The notes under the pieces: model-generated
What the model saw: only the letters and a program-made list of their open reading frames with translations
The model's database searches: none
What the model was told of the DNA's origin: nothing
DNA from: Bryoerythrophyllum caledonicum
Taxonomy: Eukaryota; Streptophyta; Bryopsida; Pottiales; Pottiaceae
DNA: 64,000 bases
Direction: 5' to 3'
Assembly (NCBI GenBank): GCA_963971425.1
Contig: OZ020523.1
Span: 22,549,105 to 22,613,104, forward strand
Position numbers and translations under genes: made by a program
In this document: positions 49,590 through 63,189 of the stretch, one piece after another
How positions within the stretch are numbered: the first letter of the stretch is position 1
Layout of the letters: each line of letters opens with the position of its first letter

Positions 49590-51405
49590 CACTAGTACAA
49601 AAGTGGGAAAAAAAAACCGCACTGGATTCAGCATTGCGGTTCTTTTGACCACGTTTTTGCTAGGTGGAAATCGAGTGCCAAAATTTAGGATTTCTTGTGA
49701 CAATGGGTTGGATATTTCCATTGTCGCATAATTTATTGCGCATTCTTGACTTATAATTTCATTTTTATTGGAGGTAATAATTGATAAATATGAAACAAGT
49801 ATCTAGCAATTGGTTCTGAATATGTTGTAAAGCGTGTTACATTGTCGTATTGGAGGCATATTGTTGCATGTGAGCATATTCTAACAACATGCATATGAGT
49901 GACATATTGCGCATGCATCTAATTAATTACTTCAAGCCATATGGCTATACGTTGTCATTAAAAATTCATTGCAGTCGGACAACTTTATAAGATTCAAGCT
50001 ATATCACATGAGATCCATATGAAACAATCATCTCAAATTGCATTTTCATCTCAAATTGATTGTCATGTAAGAACCATATATATTGCTACTTAATTGGATT
50101 CATTGTCAAAGAGAACTTCAGTGCCACTCGTTTTCTAGTGCCACTTGTTTTCTAGTGCCACTTGTTTTCCAGCACCTCTCGTTTTCTAGTATCACTCACA
50201 GGGTCATAGTCCAGTGTTTCTTGTTTTTTGGTGCCGCTCAAAATCCAAGGTCGCTCGTTTTCTAGTGCCACTCAAGATCTAGTGCCATTCAAAATCTAGT
50301 GCCACTCAAAATCCAATGCCACTCTTTTTTTAGCGGCACCCAAAATCTAGTACTCCTTGTTTACTAGTGCCACTAAAAATCCAGTGTACAAGAGATTTGC
50401 AATATTCAACATTTATTTTTCAACAAATTGATCATCATCCACATTCAACTTTTCAAAATGTTAGGACGTCCAACATGAGTCATCATACCATCAATCAATC
50501 AACCTTACTCAAAGTCATTAACGATAGCATATTAGGTGGCATACGTTGTACAACGTGTTACGTTGTTGTGTTGGAGGCATGTAGTATTATTGCATGTGAG
50601 CACCTAATTAACAACATGCGTATGAGTGACTTGCGCATGCATCTAATAATTAATAATTGATATCGTAACTTCAATGCATGTTGTCATTCAAAATTCACTA
50701 CAGTCGGACAGCTAAGATTCAAGTGTCACATGGAATCCATATGAAATCATCCTCTCAAATTGCATTTTCATCCCAAATCATTGACTGTAATGTGGGAATC
50801 ATTGCTACTTGGATCCATTGTCAAGCAGAACTTCAATGCCACTTGTTTTATATTGTCACACGTATTCTAGTGCCTCTCGCTTTCCTGTATCGCTAAAATT
50901 CTAATGTTGATCGTTTTCCAGTGCTGCTCAAAATCCAAGGTTGCTCATATTCTACTGCCACTAAAAATCTAGTACCACTCATAATCCAATGCCACTCAAA
51001 ATTCAATGGCAATGGAATTCCATGCTACTCATTTATGAGCGGCATCCAAAATCCAGTATTGCTCGTTCTCTAGTACCCCCCTTCTTGTTTGTATAGAGTT
51101 GCGGTTGTTTTGTCCATGCTGTCGGAACAGTGCTGAGCTGTTTCTAAACCGGCTGTCCCAGATTTTAGGCCATAACTCTCCCATTTTTGGGATTGTTTGG
51201 AGGGGTAATATACCGTTGGAAGCGTCTTAAAAACTCGCTTTCAACCGTATATTACACGACCAAAAAATTCCCAAAATGAGGGAGTTATGGCCAATAAACC
51301 GAGACAGCTCATTTTAGGAACAATTCAACATTGTTTCGACAGCGTGGTCAAAAGAACCGCTACTCGAATTCAAGTGCGGTTTTTTTTGCCACTTCTGTAC
51401 TAGTG
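49590..51405. mobile_element. Second CACTA-type element, non-autonomous
   Basis: It opens 'cactagtacaaaagtgg' and closes with the inverse of 'cactagtacagaagtgg'. The inverted match continues for about 65 bases through 'aaccgcact' and 'gcggttcttttgaccacg'. The interior has arrays of 'tagtgccact(c/t)gttttc' units (50125-50370 and 50840-51080). A segment of about 300 bases is duplicated inside: 49880-50120 and 50585-50835 share 'gcgcatgcatctaat' and 'cagtcggaca'. A long hairpin ('ccataactctcccattttt' and inverse, 51170-51295) lies near the right end. No transposase frame. The flanking triplets (CCT, ATA) do not match, so the target duplication is not confirmed. Confidence 0.8.
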
Positions 51406-51421
51406 ATAGGGCTTCATAGAT

Positions 51422-52560
51422 TCACATTCTAGATAAGATAGGAAAGACGCGTGACAAGTTCTTACACTTGAGATATACAAGAACGATCCTAATTTGGATA
51501 GAAGAGTACCTCTCTACCAACCAAATGAACTCATTGCGCATTGTCTTGGAGCAACTAATTAACAACTTGCGATAGGCGGCCTCCAAGATCACTCCCTTGG
51601 ATTGGATAGGAAACTGTGACCGAAGCAGCAAGGTGAACTCAAAAGTAGATCCAATAAATTATACGTTTTGTTGAATGGCACCTGTCTATGATAACCAATC
51701 AAGTACTTGAAAATTTCTGCAACGTCCATCCCGAGGTCATGACGATTGCAGTTGAGAAGTCCAAAGTCTATGTAGATGGACGTTGTCCGAGGATTGTACT
51801 TCCTAGTCCCTAAATGATAGATCAATAGTCGAAAGTCGAGTAGAACAAGAGACAAACAGAATTATTCATAGGAAGTGAAGAGCTGTAGTACTACCTTCCG
51901 TACTACCTTCCGTACTACCATGATGCATTTATAGTGTGTCTTAAGCCCCACCAATCCATAAGCAACGTTGCACCTAACATCCTACATGACCCAACAGTTA
52001 GGAAGTTCAATAATAAGATATCAATGCGAGTCACCAGGATCGATCTAAGCAACTTAATTACTTCCAAATTTTGTGCAAATCCCATATTTCAAACCTCATC
52101 AACTCAAACCTTCAACTCCACCAAAACATCCACTTGAAACCAAGAGTATGCAATTGTTAGATAAAGAGAACTCAAAAATCTCTAAATTTCTATATATAAT
52201 ATCTTACACTTGAACTAACCTGCTTTCCAACTTCAGCAGCGTTCGCCAAAGCAGAGATGATTGGGCTATCAATGTTGGTGCCATACAGAGTGGCCTTCAT
52301 TGTTGCCACATGACATTCCAAGAAAACTTTCAGGACTTCAACACCAGATTGAAACCCAACCCCTTCTTTAATTAGCTCACGAAAGCAACGGATGAATTGA
52401 TACCTTTGGGTCATTGGCCGTTGCTTCTACAAAGTGCTCGATATTTCTCACAAAATTGTGGTAAGCATGGTGAAGAAGAATATCCCTTTCTTTATAACTT
52501 CGAAAACATTAGCCTGCAAACAAGGATAAAATAGATGATGAAACCAAGATATTAAGATTT
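51422..52560 (-). pseudogene. Decayed coding fragments, family unknown
   Basis: Reverse frames read 'YIDFGLLNCNRHDLGMDVAE', 'FKYLIGYHRQVPF', 'GVGFQSGVEVLKVFLECHVA', 'TLYGTNIDSPIISALANAAE' and, in another frame, 'HHAYHNFVRNIEHFVEATAN'. The change of frame between neighbouring segments and scattered stops suggest decay. I do not recognise the family. It might continue the gene at 46074-49531, split by the CACTA element, but I cannot show this. Confidence 0.3.
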
Positions 52561-53743
52561 GACGATAATAAAGAAGAATTTTTGAAGTAGACTTAACCCT
52601 TGTAATCGAGGATGGATCTTTGCCGTCTATGGCATGTAAACAAGCAGCAAGTTCACCTCAAGCTTGAATGGTAATGAATCCAGCTCTGTTCATAGAAACA
52701 AGTCAAGGTATCATTATCAACGAGTTTATGTCAAGACACTTGTAAAGTCACCAAAAGTATCAATAAGAAACATAATTATATGTCTTAGTGAGAGCCAAGC
52801 TCTTCCATGTATAGCTCCAACCCGGGCATGTGTCAACTGGAGGTATTAGTTTCAAGTGCCTCTCATCAACGTCATCGTTGTGACGTCTGAAAATCTCATG
52901 ATCGTCTGATTATGTACAAATTAAATTAATTTATGTAATTTGAAAATATTTTTTTTCCTGAATATTTTATAAGTTTGTCGTGGTTTAAGACGATTTGAAT
53001 CACTTCTGAACTGCGGAATGAGCTGTCTCCGCTCTGCATCTTTATTCACAACTTTTGTACGTAGAAACAAAAGAATATTTATTTTGATGTGGGATCAAAT
53101 TTGGGAAAGGTCAAGCGCACAAACTCAGTAGTTAACAGCGAGAAGAATCCAAACATTATCCATTTGTCAATGCGGTGAACATCCATGTGACAACGATATT
53201 GGTGCAATAGAACCAACAGATCCTATCAACTCCAACCATGAATCGTGATAACGCACAACACATGCCTTAAAAGAAGGAGTGCTACTTACAAGTAAAAGAA
53301 GCGCCTCCATCCCAGAAACGTTGACGTTGTACTCTTGAAAACATCCAAGAAATTGGTTAATTCTCTACCTTAAACTTAGTCCATCAAACCTCTTTCAATG
53401 CAATGGCAACGTTCTAAAGAAAAGCAAGGGTATTGAGCACCATATCAAATCCAAGAATGATGAGCATCAAATTCAACAACTTCACCACAAGTAACACGAT
53501 CTCTCTGCATGAGAAAGAAAACCCTCCAAAGTTAAGATCACGCACCCTTTTTAAAATTATTCTTTGGATGGTTTTCCTATGATACTATAGTACATTGGTT
53601 TGAGATAGAAATGCTAATTGAATCATTATAAGCACAAAGATCAACTTTTTTAATATTGACTTTCGGCCAAGTAATTTACCAACATTAATTGTTGGCGTCT
53701 TGGGCAAACTCATGAAAGATGTTGTTTGATGGTTTGATCAACT
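52561..53743. other. Gene-free stretch next to the TNPD gene
   Basis: AT-rich with short frames only. If the TNPD/TNPA block is one CACTA element, one terminus could lie here or further left. I found no CACTA-type end that pairs with one to the right of 62690. Confidence 0.25.
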
Positions 53744-56700
53744 TCAAACTCCGCGGCGTTGCCGACTCCCTCGACGACCCCGCCCCCTGCCCATACCATT
53801 GGCCGAAGGTCTCCTCCCATCAACAAGTACATTTAGTCGTTGAATCTCTGCTGTAGGTACTGCCAAGCCAATGTCGACGAGGGGGGGTTGGAACTCCACT
53901 CCATTCAGGTCTCCAAGCAAGTGCATTCCAGCAAGATCGCCACAAATTCCAAGTATTTGCTCGTCTATTCCATCAACGATGCGTCTGGACCGCGGCTCCT
54001 TTTGTAGGACAATTCTCCATTGAGGGTGTAGCCAGTCCTTGACAAAGAACACCTAGCAAGATTTTTTGAAGATCACCATTGTTATTAGAGAGGGTATTAT
54101 GTCACCAATTTGTATTAAACTTGATTACAATACAACATATTATATATGTGCCATACAAATGGTAACAATGGATGCTAGATGTGGTCAAGTTGCTTACTTG
54201 ACGGACCGTGGCAGGGAGTACGTATGGTTCTCTAGTAGAAGCAATCCTGTCATGGTACCTCACAAGTGTAAATCCATAGTCGTCAACTGTGGTAGATGGA
54301 CGATAGTTCTGGTCATTTCGGATCCACGACCCTCTAAATACGATCCTCCTTCTTGCCGAGTAACGCACAACTATGATCTCCTTCAACACGCCCACCATGC
54401 TGATGCCAGCTGACCGACCTTCTTCTGCTCCAAAAATGCTGGCAATTCCATAGTCTTGTGTGAGAAATCCATTATCAAATTCATCGTCCTGCACTCGGAA
54501 GTGGTTTCCGTACGCCCAAATCTGTTTATAGCAATGCGCATCTCTTGATGGGAGACTTGATAACCGCCTTAGCTCCATGTCTACGTTCTGAGCACCCCGA
54601 GCTCGGACCAGGTTGGTTGTATAGGCATGCAACCATTCTATGAAGTCGGGCAATTCTTCATGCATGTTTTCTGGATAGCAAATTTGCTCCCTCCGTGGCA
54701 ATCCCCGTGCCGCGGCGGCTGCCCGAAAATTCAAGCGTGCCGTGTCGAGCTCAAATTGAAGTCTTTGATATTGCCTGCGGGACAAATGATGAATACATTA
54801 GTGATTCTCATGTCTTGTCCGTGGCATATTGTAGCATTCTAGCTAGGTCATGTACAACAAGGTCCAATAAAAACTATGGCCATTGGCGATAGAAGACAGG
54901 TTTTTACGCTACTTAAAAATTAGCAACCTCGGCTTTTAATGCAAAATGTGAACGTTACCTCCATGGATCCGTTGTGGCTGCTGAGTTTTGAATTATCCAT
55001 GAGTGGATGCCCCTCTGCTCTTCAACTATAAGTTCACGCGGTGTTGACGATCCTTCCAAGACCTCCGAAGCATTTGCAAGTTCTTCGTCGTCATCCCACA
55101 CGCGCCGCCTTGTGTGGGGATAGAGCTTGAAGTACTCCGTGCAAAATCCTAGCGATTCTTCATACAAGTATGCATTGGCTATGGTCGCTTCTGGATTTGC
55201 ACGTTTTCTAAGATAAGCTTTGTATATGCTCATGTGTCTTTCCACCGGGTAGCACCATGCATTCGCAATAGGGCCACATTTCTTGATTTGTCTAACTAGG
55301 TGTATTGGTAGATGAAACATGATGTCAAATATTGATGGTGGAAACCAAATTTCCATTAAGCAAAGTGTCTCTGATGCATATGCATGGAGTAGATCAAGGT
55401 CAACAGGGTCAATAACTGATTTGCACAACATTGTGAAGAACCTTCCCAAGCGGATGATGGCTTGGCGTGGTCCAGGGTGCATGAGATGTCTCAGGCATAC
55501 AGGTAAGATGAATTGCAAAAAAATATGGAAGTCATGAGATTTCATGTTACCAATTTTTTTGTTCAGAAGGTGCTTCTTCATTTCTCCGCAATAGCCGGTT
55601 GGTACCTTCATATTTTGCACTTGTTCAAGGAAAATTCTTTGTTCTTCCATTGTCAAGACATATGGCGCTGGAGGCTTCATGTAATTGTTGCCGCCGGCAT
55701 GTTGGCCTCGACGATGAATCCACAAGTGCTCTCTAATACCCTCTTCCTCCATGTCCCTCCTAGATGCCGCAGTGTCTTTTCTTCCAAATAGAAGCTTGAG
55801 AAGACTTTCGCAAATGTTCCTCTCGATGTGCATAACATCCAAAAGATTCCTGATTGGCAATTGTTGTTCTTCAACAAGTATATACGTCAATGTGTTAGGA
55901 ACAATATTATTATACGTGATTGCAGCAACATCTAGCACTACAAACAATGTCATGAAACCACATTATATTGAGGCTTGATGTATTGAAACAACATGTTATT
56001 GATTTGGTACTTCTCACCCGCCAGTAAGGTAGTTGAAAAAGGGCCGACACACGCTTCACACCATGGCGCTTTGCCGGATTGTTGGAATCTCTCCATGTCC
56101 CACCAGCATCCATGTGAGCCTCCGTCTCCCGACCTCCTCGAATGGTCTGGTTTCCAGTAAGTAGTTGTGGCTCGCCCTCGTGGTCTGATTCGTTGTTGAA
56201 GGCTGCATGGGCATTCCTAAAATAATGGTTTCGTTGAAGATACCTTCTATGGCAATTGCAATATATAGTTTTCCTTAGCACGGTCGACCATCTTGATATA
56301 GTATGAGGCCCACAAATTGGACAGGCCTTTGATCCTTTGGTCATAAGGCCAGCAACCAACCCGTATCCGGGAAAGTCATGCAATGTCCACATAAGAACTG
56401 CACGGAGATTGAAGTTTCGGATTCCTCGAAAAGCCCTAGCATCCCTGGTTGGAACTCCTCCTCTTTGCCACAATACCTGCAGCTCGTCAACCAGTGGTTG
56501 GAGGAATACGTCAAAATTTTCTCCCGTGACACTAACTTTTGTAGGAATTAGCAGCGACAACATCACAAAATATCTCTTTGTCACAAGCCATGGAGGTAAG
56601 TTGTAATTGAATAGCATAATCGGCCAGAGAGAGTCAATGCTCCGTTTTTGTGACCAAGGGTTCATGCCATCCGCTGCAAGACCCAAGTGTATGTGTCGGG

Positions 56701-58170
56701 GATCTGACGAACCGAACATTTCTTCACCAGCCTCTGGTTCCAATTGCGTGTCGACAAATTTCCATTGAGGAGAGTCTGCAGTGTGTCGCATCTTTCCATC
56801 GTTGCTCCTATGGAAGTAGTGCCATAAGTTCAATCGAGATAGCTTCCTTGAGCTAAACATTCTTTGAAGTCTTGGGATCAAGGGAAAATGGCGAAGCACT
56901 AGAGCTGGGACCCTTGACCGACCCACCTGGCGCCATCTGCTTCTATTGCATATCGGACACTCATCTACATCTTGAAGGTCACCCCTAAAGAGGACGCATC
57001 CCCGCGGGCAAGCGTGAATTAGATTGTAAGACAACCCCAATCTCCTCAATATCTTACTTGCCTCATATTCAGATCCTGGTAAAATATTTCCCTGTGGTAG
57101 AACACTCTTTTTTAGAAGCATGAGAATCTCCGTGATGAATGCATTTGATACTCCATGCGTACGGCAACAATTTATTATAAGTAAGGTTGCAGAAAGCATT
57201 GACAATTCAGAATTCTCGTATACCGGGAATGTTGATGCCAAATGAATTGCTGGATTTTGCTCTGTGCGGTCGTTTGGGATTTCACCAAGCATCTCTTCGA
57301 GGTCTTCATCCTCGCCGTCATCCTCAAACGAGTCATCGTCATCTGAGGAAGAATCATGAAACGAATCGTTGCCGTCACTTGGATCGCCATTTTCTCTAGA
57401 ATCAAAAAATTGCTCTTCACCGTCAACTTCTTGAGTGTCGCCCCTGCCCAGGTGCATTTCATCAACGCCATTGTCGGCACCCATTTCATTGTCGCGTTGA
57501 TCAGCATCTGCATCGTTGTTATCCATCTCCATGTCACTTTCGCGCTCTGGGTCATGGTCCGTATCATCGCTATTTCTGGATGCCTCAACCGTTGCTCTAA
57601 ATGCGGCGCAATGTATGATGTCAGCTTCGGCTAATGCAGTCCTTACCATCCTTGCAATGCCAACTCCACGATCTAAAGGGATCTCTTGAATGGGCTCCTG
57701 TAGTCCAAGGAAAGATCGTGCATTTGGACCAACGTGTGCCTCCCACTCCTCGTCCGACGAGTCAAAATCATCGCCCTGTAAAGCTAGAGTTAGAGGAACC
57801 ATATGCTTTGAATACAATAATTTTCATGTAAAGATGGAAAAGTTGGAATATTGTGAGAAATTACACAAGGGTGTTGAAATTTGACAATTACCTCTGTCCA
57901 ACCGCGAAGCGCTCCATGCCTGCCTTGGTGTGTATAATGCTTGAATATTGTATTTCTTTTATATGGTCTCCTTCTGCCACCACAGAGATTACATGGACAT
58001 CGGTACTTTTGGAGTTCAGCCCTATCTGCCCTAGCTTCATCTCTCATGAATAGTTTTAAGTCACGGGCTTTGATGCGGTCCGGGTGATTGAGTGGGAAGC
58101 GAGCTTGCCGACCATGCTCCATGTTGGTCAAATATGGTTTCTTTCTATGCAAGAATTGATAGATGCTCAT
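53744..58170 (-). CDS. CACTA (En/Spm) transposase, TNPD type
   Basis: Exons 58170-57892, 57775-about 56022, about 55890-54959, 54774-54198 and 54052-53744 make about 1,280 residues. All phases agree except the second intron, whose exact sites I could not fix. Exon 1 has the N-terminal Cys motif 'YRCPCNLCGGRRR'. Exon 2 begins with an acidic stretch and holds the Transposase_21 core: 'LGLSYNLIHACPRGC', 'CPICNRSRW', 'RHFPLIPRLQRMF', 'LGLAADGMNPW', 'YNLPPWL', 'WTLHDFPGYGLVAGLMTKG'. Exon 3 is DUF4218-like ('LLDVMHIERNICESLLKLLF', 'MKSHDFHIFLQFILPV'). Exons 4-5 are DUF4216-like ('IVFRGSWIRND', 'VFFVKDWLHPQWRIVL'). In En/Spm, TNPD cuts element ends together with TNPA. No stop or frameshift was found in the exons, so it may be functional. 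Confidence 0.85.
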
Positions 58171-59749
58171 GCGCCTTAAAAAGGCCTTGCACCAAGTGGG
58201 AGTGCCTGACACAAGGCACAAAACAGAAGTATTGATGGAATTGAGGACACTTTATGCAACATAGTCTAGTGATTGACATACAAACATTGCAAGGTTTCCT
58301 ACAATGTGACTAGATAAGCGTGTGTCTATCCATGTACCTTCAATCCTTTTTGAATTGTCGTTTGCTTCTCCACACATGCATGTTGTTGCATTGCAGCTAA
58401 TAAAACCTCCTGCGTACATCCAAGAGTCAACAATATGCAATCCATTCAACAAAAGTTAAAACACACGACAATCATTCTGGCATTGTTAGACATGAAAGAT
58501 ATATGACTCATATTTCTATCGCAAGTTCTATATATTTACGTCCACTGAAGGAAAAAAAGGATGGAAAGCAAATAATGTTGCACATGGTTTGAGTCGGCCA
58601 AAAGTTCTACTACCTCTTGGAAGGCTCAAAAGCCATACATGATTACGCGTTTTGTCGGTTTCCAAACTTGACACTCATTGTGTGAACTACTGCATTCCAC
58701 TGTGCGTGAAATCCTACTATTCCTCTCCAATCACAAAAGACTTGTGCCATGCAAACTCTTCTAGAATCGCCAATGACTTGTACCACATTGGGGTTACTGT
58801 TAAGATGAAGTGCTTAGTGTGCATACAAAGGTAGGAGATGTTCTCAAAAGGTAGGACCACTGCAGTTGGTAGCAAGAGTTTAACTGTGAGTTGCAAGAAC
58901 AATGAGGATGTTCAGTCATGAAAATTAAGTATTGACTAAAGTCTTACAGTGACTGTCTTTTGTGATAATTCATGGTCATGGACAGGGTCAGCAAACACCA
59001 TTAATGCCTAACCACGCTCAATAGACAGGATGCAATTATACGGCGTGGTGTCCTAAGCTATTTACTATGCTTTCTTGAAGACTGGTCACCCACCAATATT
59101 GGCCTAAAATTGCCATTAATATGGCGGTTGAAGCTTTAATGATATAGAGGCGACTAACCCTTTTATTAGGTGGCAGTGCAATCCATGCCATGTTCTTGAG
59201 CCGCACTCTACACTTCTAGGGCAATGCTATGCATTTATTGTAACTCCGTCATGCCCATTAGATTTTAGTTGCCATACATGCCATTGAGGATTTCATACAT
59301 GCATTCATATGGAGCAGTTTTCTTCGCCAATGAGACTATAAATTTACAAGCCACAGAAGGCCACTCTCACTACACAGTTCAATCCACTCCTATATTTGGA
59401 TATTTCAAGATGGACGTGAATGCTGAAGCTGTGAATCTTGCAGATCGGATGTAGTGAAAAGCACGCAGTTTAGTCATGAGCGTATCAATCCTCCAATTCA
59501 CCCTGAGGTATATAATTGTCTACAACTTAGTTTATCTTGCTCAATGGACCAAAATTGTCATTTCATGCAGGAAGTGTTCAAATCTTGTACTCACTTTATG
59601 TGTGCCTTTTTGTGCGTCCCTTGTAGGGATTCCCAATTGGATTGTCACTACATTCTCAATATGAGCAGTCTCAGGTGTGTTGACCGCCATCTCTTCTAAA
59701 AATGTTGTGCATGTACGATAGTATTCTTATGTAATATTCTCTTTTGCAG
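58171..59749. other. Intergenic region between divergent transposon genes
   Basis: It separates the reverse TNPD gene from the forward TNPA-like gene and probably holds both promoters and first non-coding exons. An upstream forward exon is expected, because the first recognised forward exon starts at an acceptor, but I could not identify it. Confidence 0.3.
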
Positions 59750-62690
59750 TTTGTCGGAGCGCATCAAGTGCACGGGGGTATGCCTTCCTTGCATTATGGA
59801 CCACGTCAACAACAATGGCCCAACTATGCGACAGGTTTTGAGCATGCATATGGCATGCTCGGGGTGGGATATTCAGCACCTTACGCTCGCGGCAACTATG
59901 TCCCCATGCATCTTCAACAACAAGGTGCAATGCTGGAACAATATCCTCCGCACCAGCTCCCATTGCATGGGGCACAGGGGCGTGGAATTCATCCAATGTC
60001 CAGCCCAATTGTCAAGCCCAATTGCACCCAAGCTTGTGGGGGGCATGTTAACCCAAATGCCACTTCTGTCCCAGAAGATGTTTCTGACATACATGATCAT
60101 ATACCAAACATCAATGCGACATTGTCAAGTCTTCCTTTGTCCTCTACTCCGGCTGGATCACCGAACAGTCGTGGTGGAAGCCATATGAGCAAGGGGCTCA
60201 CAGATGATGGCGATAGTGCTAGCACGGAGGAAGAGAGGGGTCCATGTAAGGACAAGAACGCTCGATCAATACATGGTAAGCTTACTGCCAGTAAGTTAAA
60301 CACTCCATATGGTACATCCCGTAGGAAGGCTATGAGGATGGATGGAAAGTTGTATTTGCGTGAAGTTAAAATGGCATTGTCGGAGAATAGGGTCCCCCAG
60401 GTCGCACTTTTACAAGATGAGAATGGACGTATTTTGCGATACTCTTCGCAGTTCAAAAATGCTCTCAAATTGGTTGCGTTATCATTGGTCCAAAGTGCTT
60501 ATAAAGACGTAAAGGATGTGGAAGTAATGACGGACATAATGGATGAGGTCAAAAGGCAATTTATTATAAGCACACCTCTACCAAGAAAAATGGTTTCATC
60601 ATATTTATTGGGTTTATTTAAACGAAACCGGTCAAAATATCATGAGCATTGGATTATGCACAAGGGCCGAAAGAAACCTGATGATTGTCCTACCGCGACT
60701 TGGTTGAAATTGATAGAATATTGGAACTCCGAGGCAGGTGACAAGGGATGCAAGCAGAATCAGAAGAATGCATCTGGCCGTGCAAAACGTGAGGTATGTC
60801 AAGTGAGATGATTATGGCTCATGCATGATTGTATTTATTGTCTGTGTGTATTATTGCCACATTTCATGTTGTTCTGCAAACGGGGATATCACTAAGCTTG
60901 ACTTGTGCAGGATAGGGGCATGTCCAGTGAGTGCATTTCTGCAAGGAAGAAGGTGAAGACGAATGTTGTGCCTTTGGACGACATGGATCAACTATTTGCT
61001 GACTTCCCAGCAGAGAGTACTCTATATGCCCAACCTACATCCACTACTCGGGGCTCAATTGCCAACAAGGCACGAGTCGAGGTTGACATCTCTAGCCAGC
61101 TTCAAGCTATGGTTTCTTTGTATGTGAAGAAGGCAATGGACGAGTACACATTGGACAATGTTGGAGCTCAATTACATGACGATCGTACGAAACGCAAGAC
61201 AGTTTCCCCAATGGCGGATGCGTTGCTGAAAAAGGGCCCGTTGCGGACTGCACATCAAGTGATGAAGCGATCATGCAAGCCTTTTGTGGGTGATCCAAAC
61301 CCTCCCACATTTCCCGGATCTTCAACGCCAGTTCATAAAGTAAATCAGCGACAAGCCCAAGTCGGACTAGATACAACTGTCATTACGCTTTTGTCGTCTG
61401 GAAAATCTGCAAGTGGTGAAGACGGATCACTTTCAGGGGATGGTAGGAAGATTGTTGGTGAATCAAATTGCCAAATTCTTGATGGACTAGAAGAAATATC
61501 AAGCTTCATGGATGTAGAGCACTTACGCGCCGCTTCCTCCATGAAGCCAACCGTTGATTTGCGTACGCCTCTTACACCGTGGAGTAAAGCCACACAAAAT
61601 ACATCTCGTCTAAGCAAAAAAACTAGCCTTGGTGCATCAACATTAGTGGAGCATACGCCTGCAGGTGATGAATACGACTCGCATGGCAATGGTGGCGATG
61701 GCAACGACAGCGAGGGTGGTGTGGCTGATAAAGGATCTAGTGAAGAAGACAACCTTTGCAAGGGGCATGATGATCTTAAAGGTGTGGAAGACAGTGATGG
61801 CTCTAGAAACAATAGAGGATGTAGCAAAGACGATGAACCTCCAGTGTTTCCAAGGCAACCAAAGAAACTAGTCAAGGGCAAGGAGAAAGTGATTCCATCC
61901 ACAAGGGCACCTGCAAGGTCGAAAGGAAAGAAGAATTTGTCCAAAAAGGTAGAAAAGAAGCATCGGGCGCCAACCATCGATGCTTCAATTATTGCAAGAC
62001 TAAAAGTTATACCAAGGCCTATGAATTCGGTAAGTGTTTACTGCTTTGCTTTTAATGATCCAAGCTCCTATCCTTGAGCTACCATATTCTTAGATCTTGT
62101 AGTGTTGTTTGCATGATTTGATTTGGACTTAAGGTTGTGTATTGCATTTCTTCTAGGAACCCATCAAGGCAAGGACCAAAGTATGGCTGCTACATAAGTG
62201 TGTGCCAGGTAGCGTGGTTGCTGAGGGATACGCTGGAGTCAACCGAAATTCTAGAAGCCAAAGCGACCTCCACATGCAATGTAAATTGGGTACTCAGATG
62301 GTAAGCATTGTTCGTGTCTTCTTTGATGGCATACCGGTGATGTTGGACAAAGAAAAAAGATTTCCCCCCGACGTGGATTTGGTGGATACGGTTGTTGGTA
62401 TGCCCAACAATCCAATCTTGTGGGAAATCCCATATCTATGTCCAGTTCCCAACTTGCAAAGCCTCAGTGTCCTCACGGAGGATTGGGTACGTCCAAAGTT
62501 CAACGTCAATGCTAGCAATTCACAACCACCTCAAAGTGGGACTCGGAGTGGAAACAAGCGTTTTTCAGCGCCTGCATTGAAGGATCCAAAGGGGAAGGAG
62601 GCTCGACCTAATCATAATTCTCAAGCATCAAAGGCTCAAGAAATAGGAGGCACTGGAAAGCTTGGAAGGGCAGCCTCAAGGCCAAAGTGA
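59750..62690 (+). CDS. CACTA transposon protein, TNPA/Transposase_24-like
   Basis: Exons 59750-60793, 60911-62029 and 62157-62690 have matching phase-0 borders and give 898 residues plus a missing N-terminus (exon 1 follows an acceptor 'ttttgcag'). The first exon starts with a Gln/His/Pro-rich region, then 'SYLLGLFKRNRSKYHEHW', 'KPDDCPTATWLKLIEYWNSE' and 'CKQNQKNASGRAKRE'. That is the pattern of plant Transposase_24 (Ptta/En/Spm), where K(N)R..K..H...P...W..L...W.S......NK.NR is conserved. The middle exon is acidic and low in complexity, and the last has 'LHMQCKLGTQMVSIVRVFFD' and 'NNPILWEIPYLCPV'. Such proteins bind sub-terminal repeats. The frame is open throughout. It is divergent from TNPD, unlike classical En/Spm. 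Confidence 0.75.
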
Positions 62691-63189
62691 CGGCGTGGAA
62701 TATAGTGACTATTTTGCCATTTTAAATCTCTATGTATGTTCTGAGGAGGTTTTTTCCTCTTCTATATAATATTTTAATTCTTACTTTGGTTCAAATTTCA
62801 TGGTTGTTGGTGCATCAACTTAGTTAAGCTCATAAATGCCCTTGTCCTAAATTTAATGCATTCCACGTGCCTAAGTAGGATTGGATCTTCAGGACGGCAC
62901 AAATTCATCGCATCTTCCACGTAATAGTTCTTTTATACCATGCATGCAACCAAGTGCACGACCTTGCCTCGAAGATACTTCGCATGCATAGAATATATAT
63001 ATTCAATAAAGATGGCATGTACAAATTTTGATACTTAAACCATGAACATCGCCGTCTTTCCACTTAATGCCCCAACTGCTACACCATGCCGATAACGCCT
63101 TGCATGGTAAGAACCCAGGTGTGCAGACCGTGCGGTCTACTTTAGCTCTTTGAGTTTAGTGCATCATGACAGTCGTTTTGAGCCCTTGT
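62691..63189. other. 3' flank of the TNPA-like gene
   Basis: It probably contains the 3' untranslated region ('tatataatattttaatt' near 62764). No CACTA terminus was recognised. Confidence 0.3.

Noticed and set aside
57175..57588. Reverse frame of 137 codons inside the TNPD gene
   Set aside because: It is a shifted reading of the acidic part of TNPD exon 2.
59751..60188. Forward frame of 145 codons inside the TNPA-like gene
   Set aside because: It is an out-of-frame reading of the first TNPA-like exon; the longer frame has the Transposase_24 pattern and matching splice borders.
61345..61977. Reverse frame of 210 codons opposite the TNPA-like middle exon
   Set aside because: A shadow of the low-complexity acidic exon on the other strand.
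45840..62710. CACTA termini for the TNPD/TNPA block (for example 'cactacaatac' at 45854 and 'tatagtg' at 62702)
   Set aside because: The motifs do not form matching inverted ends and have no matching 3-bp flanks, so I leave the boundaries open.
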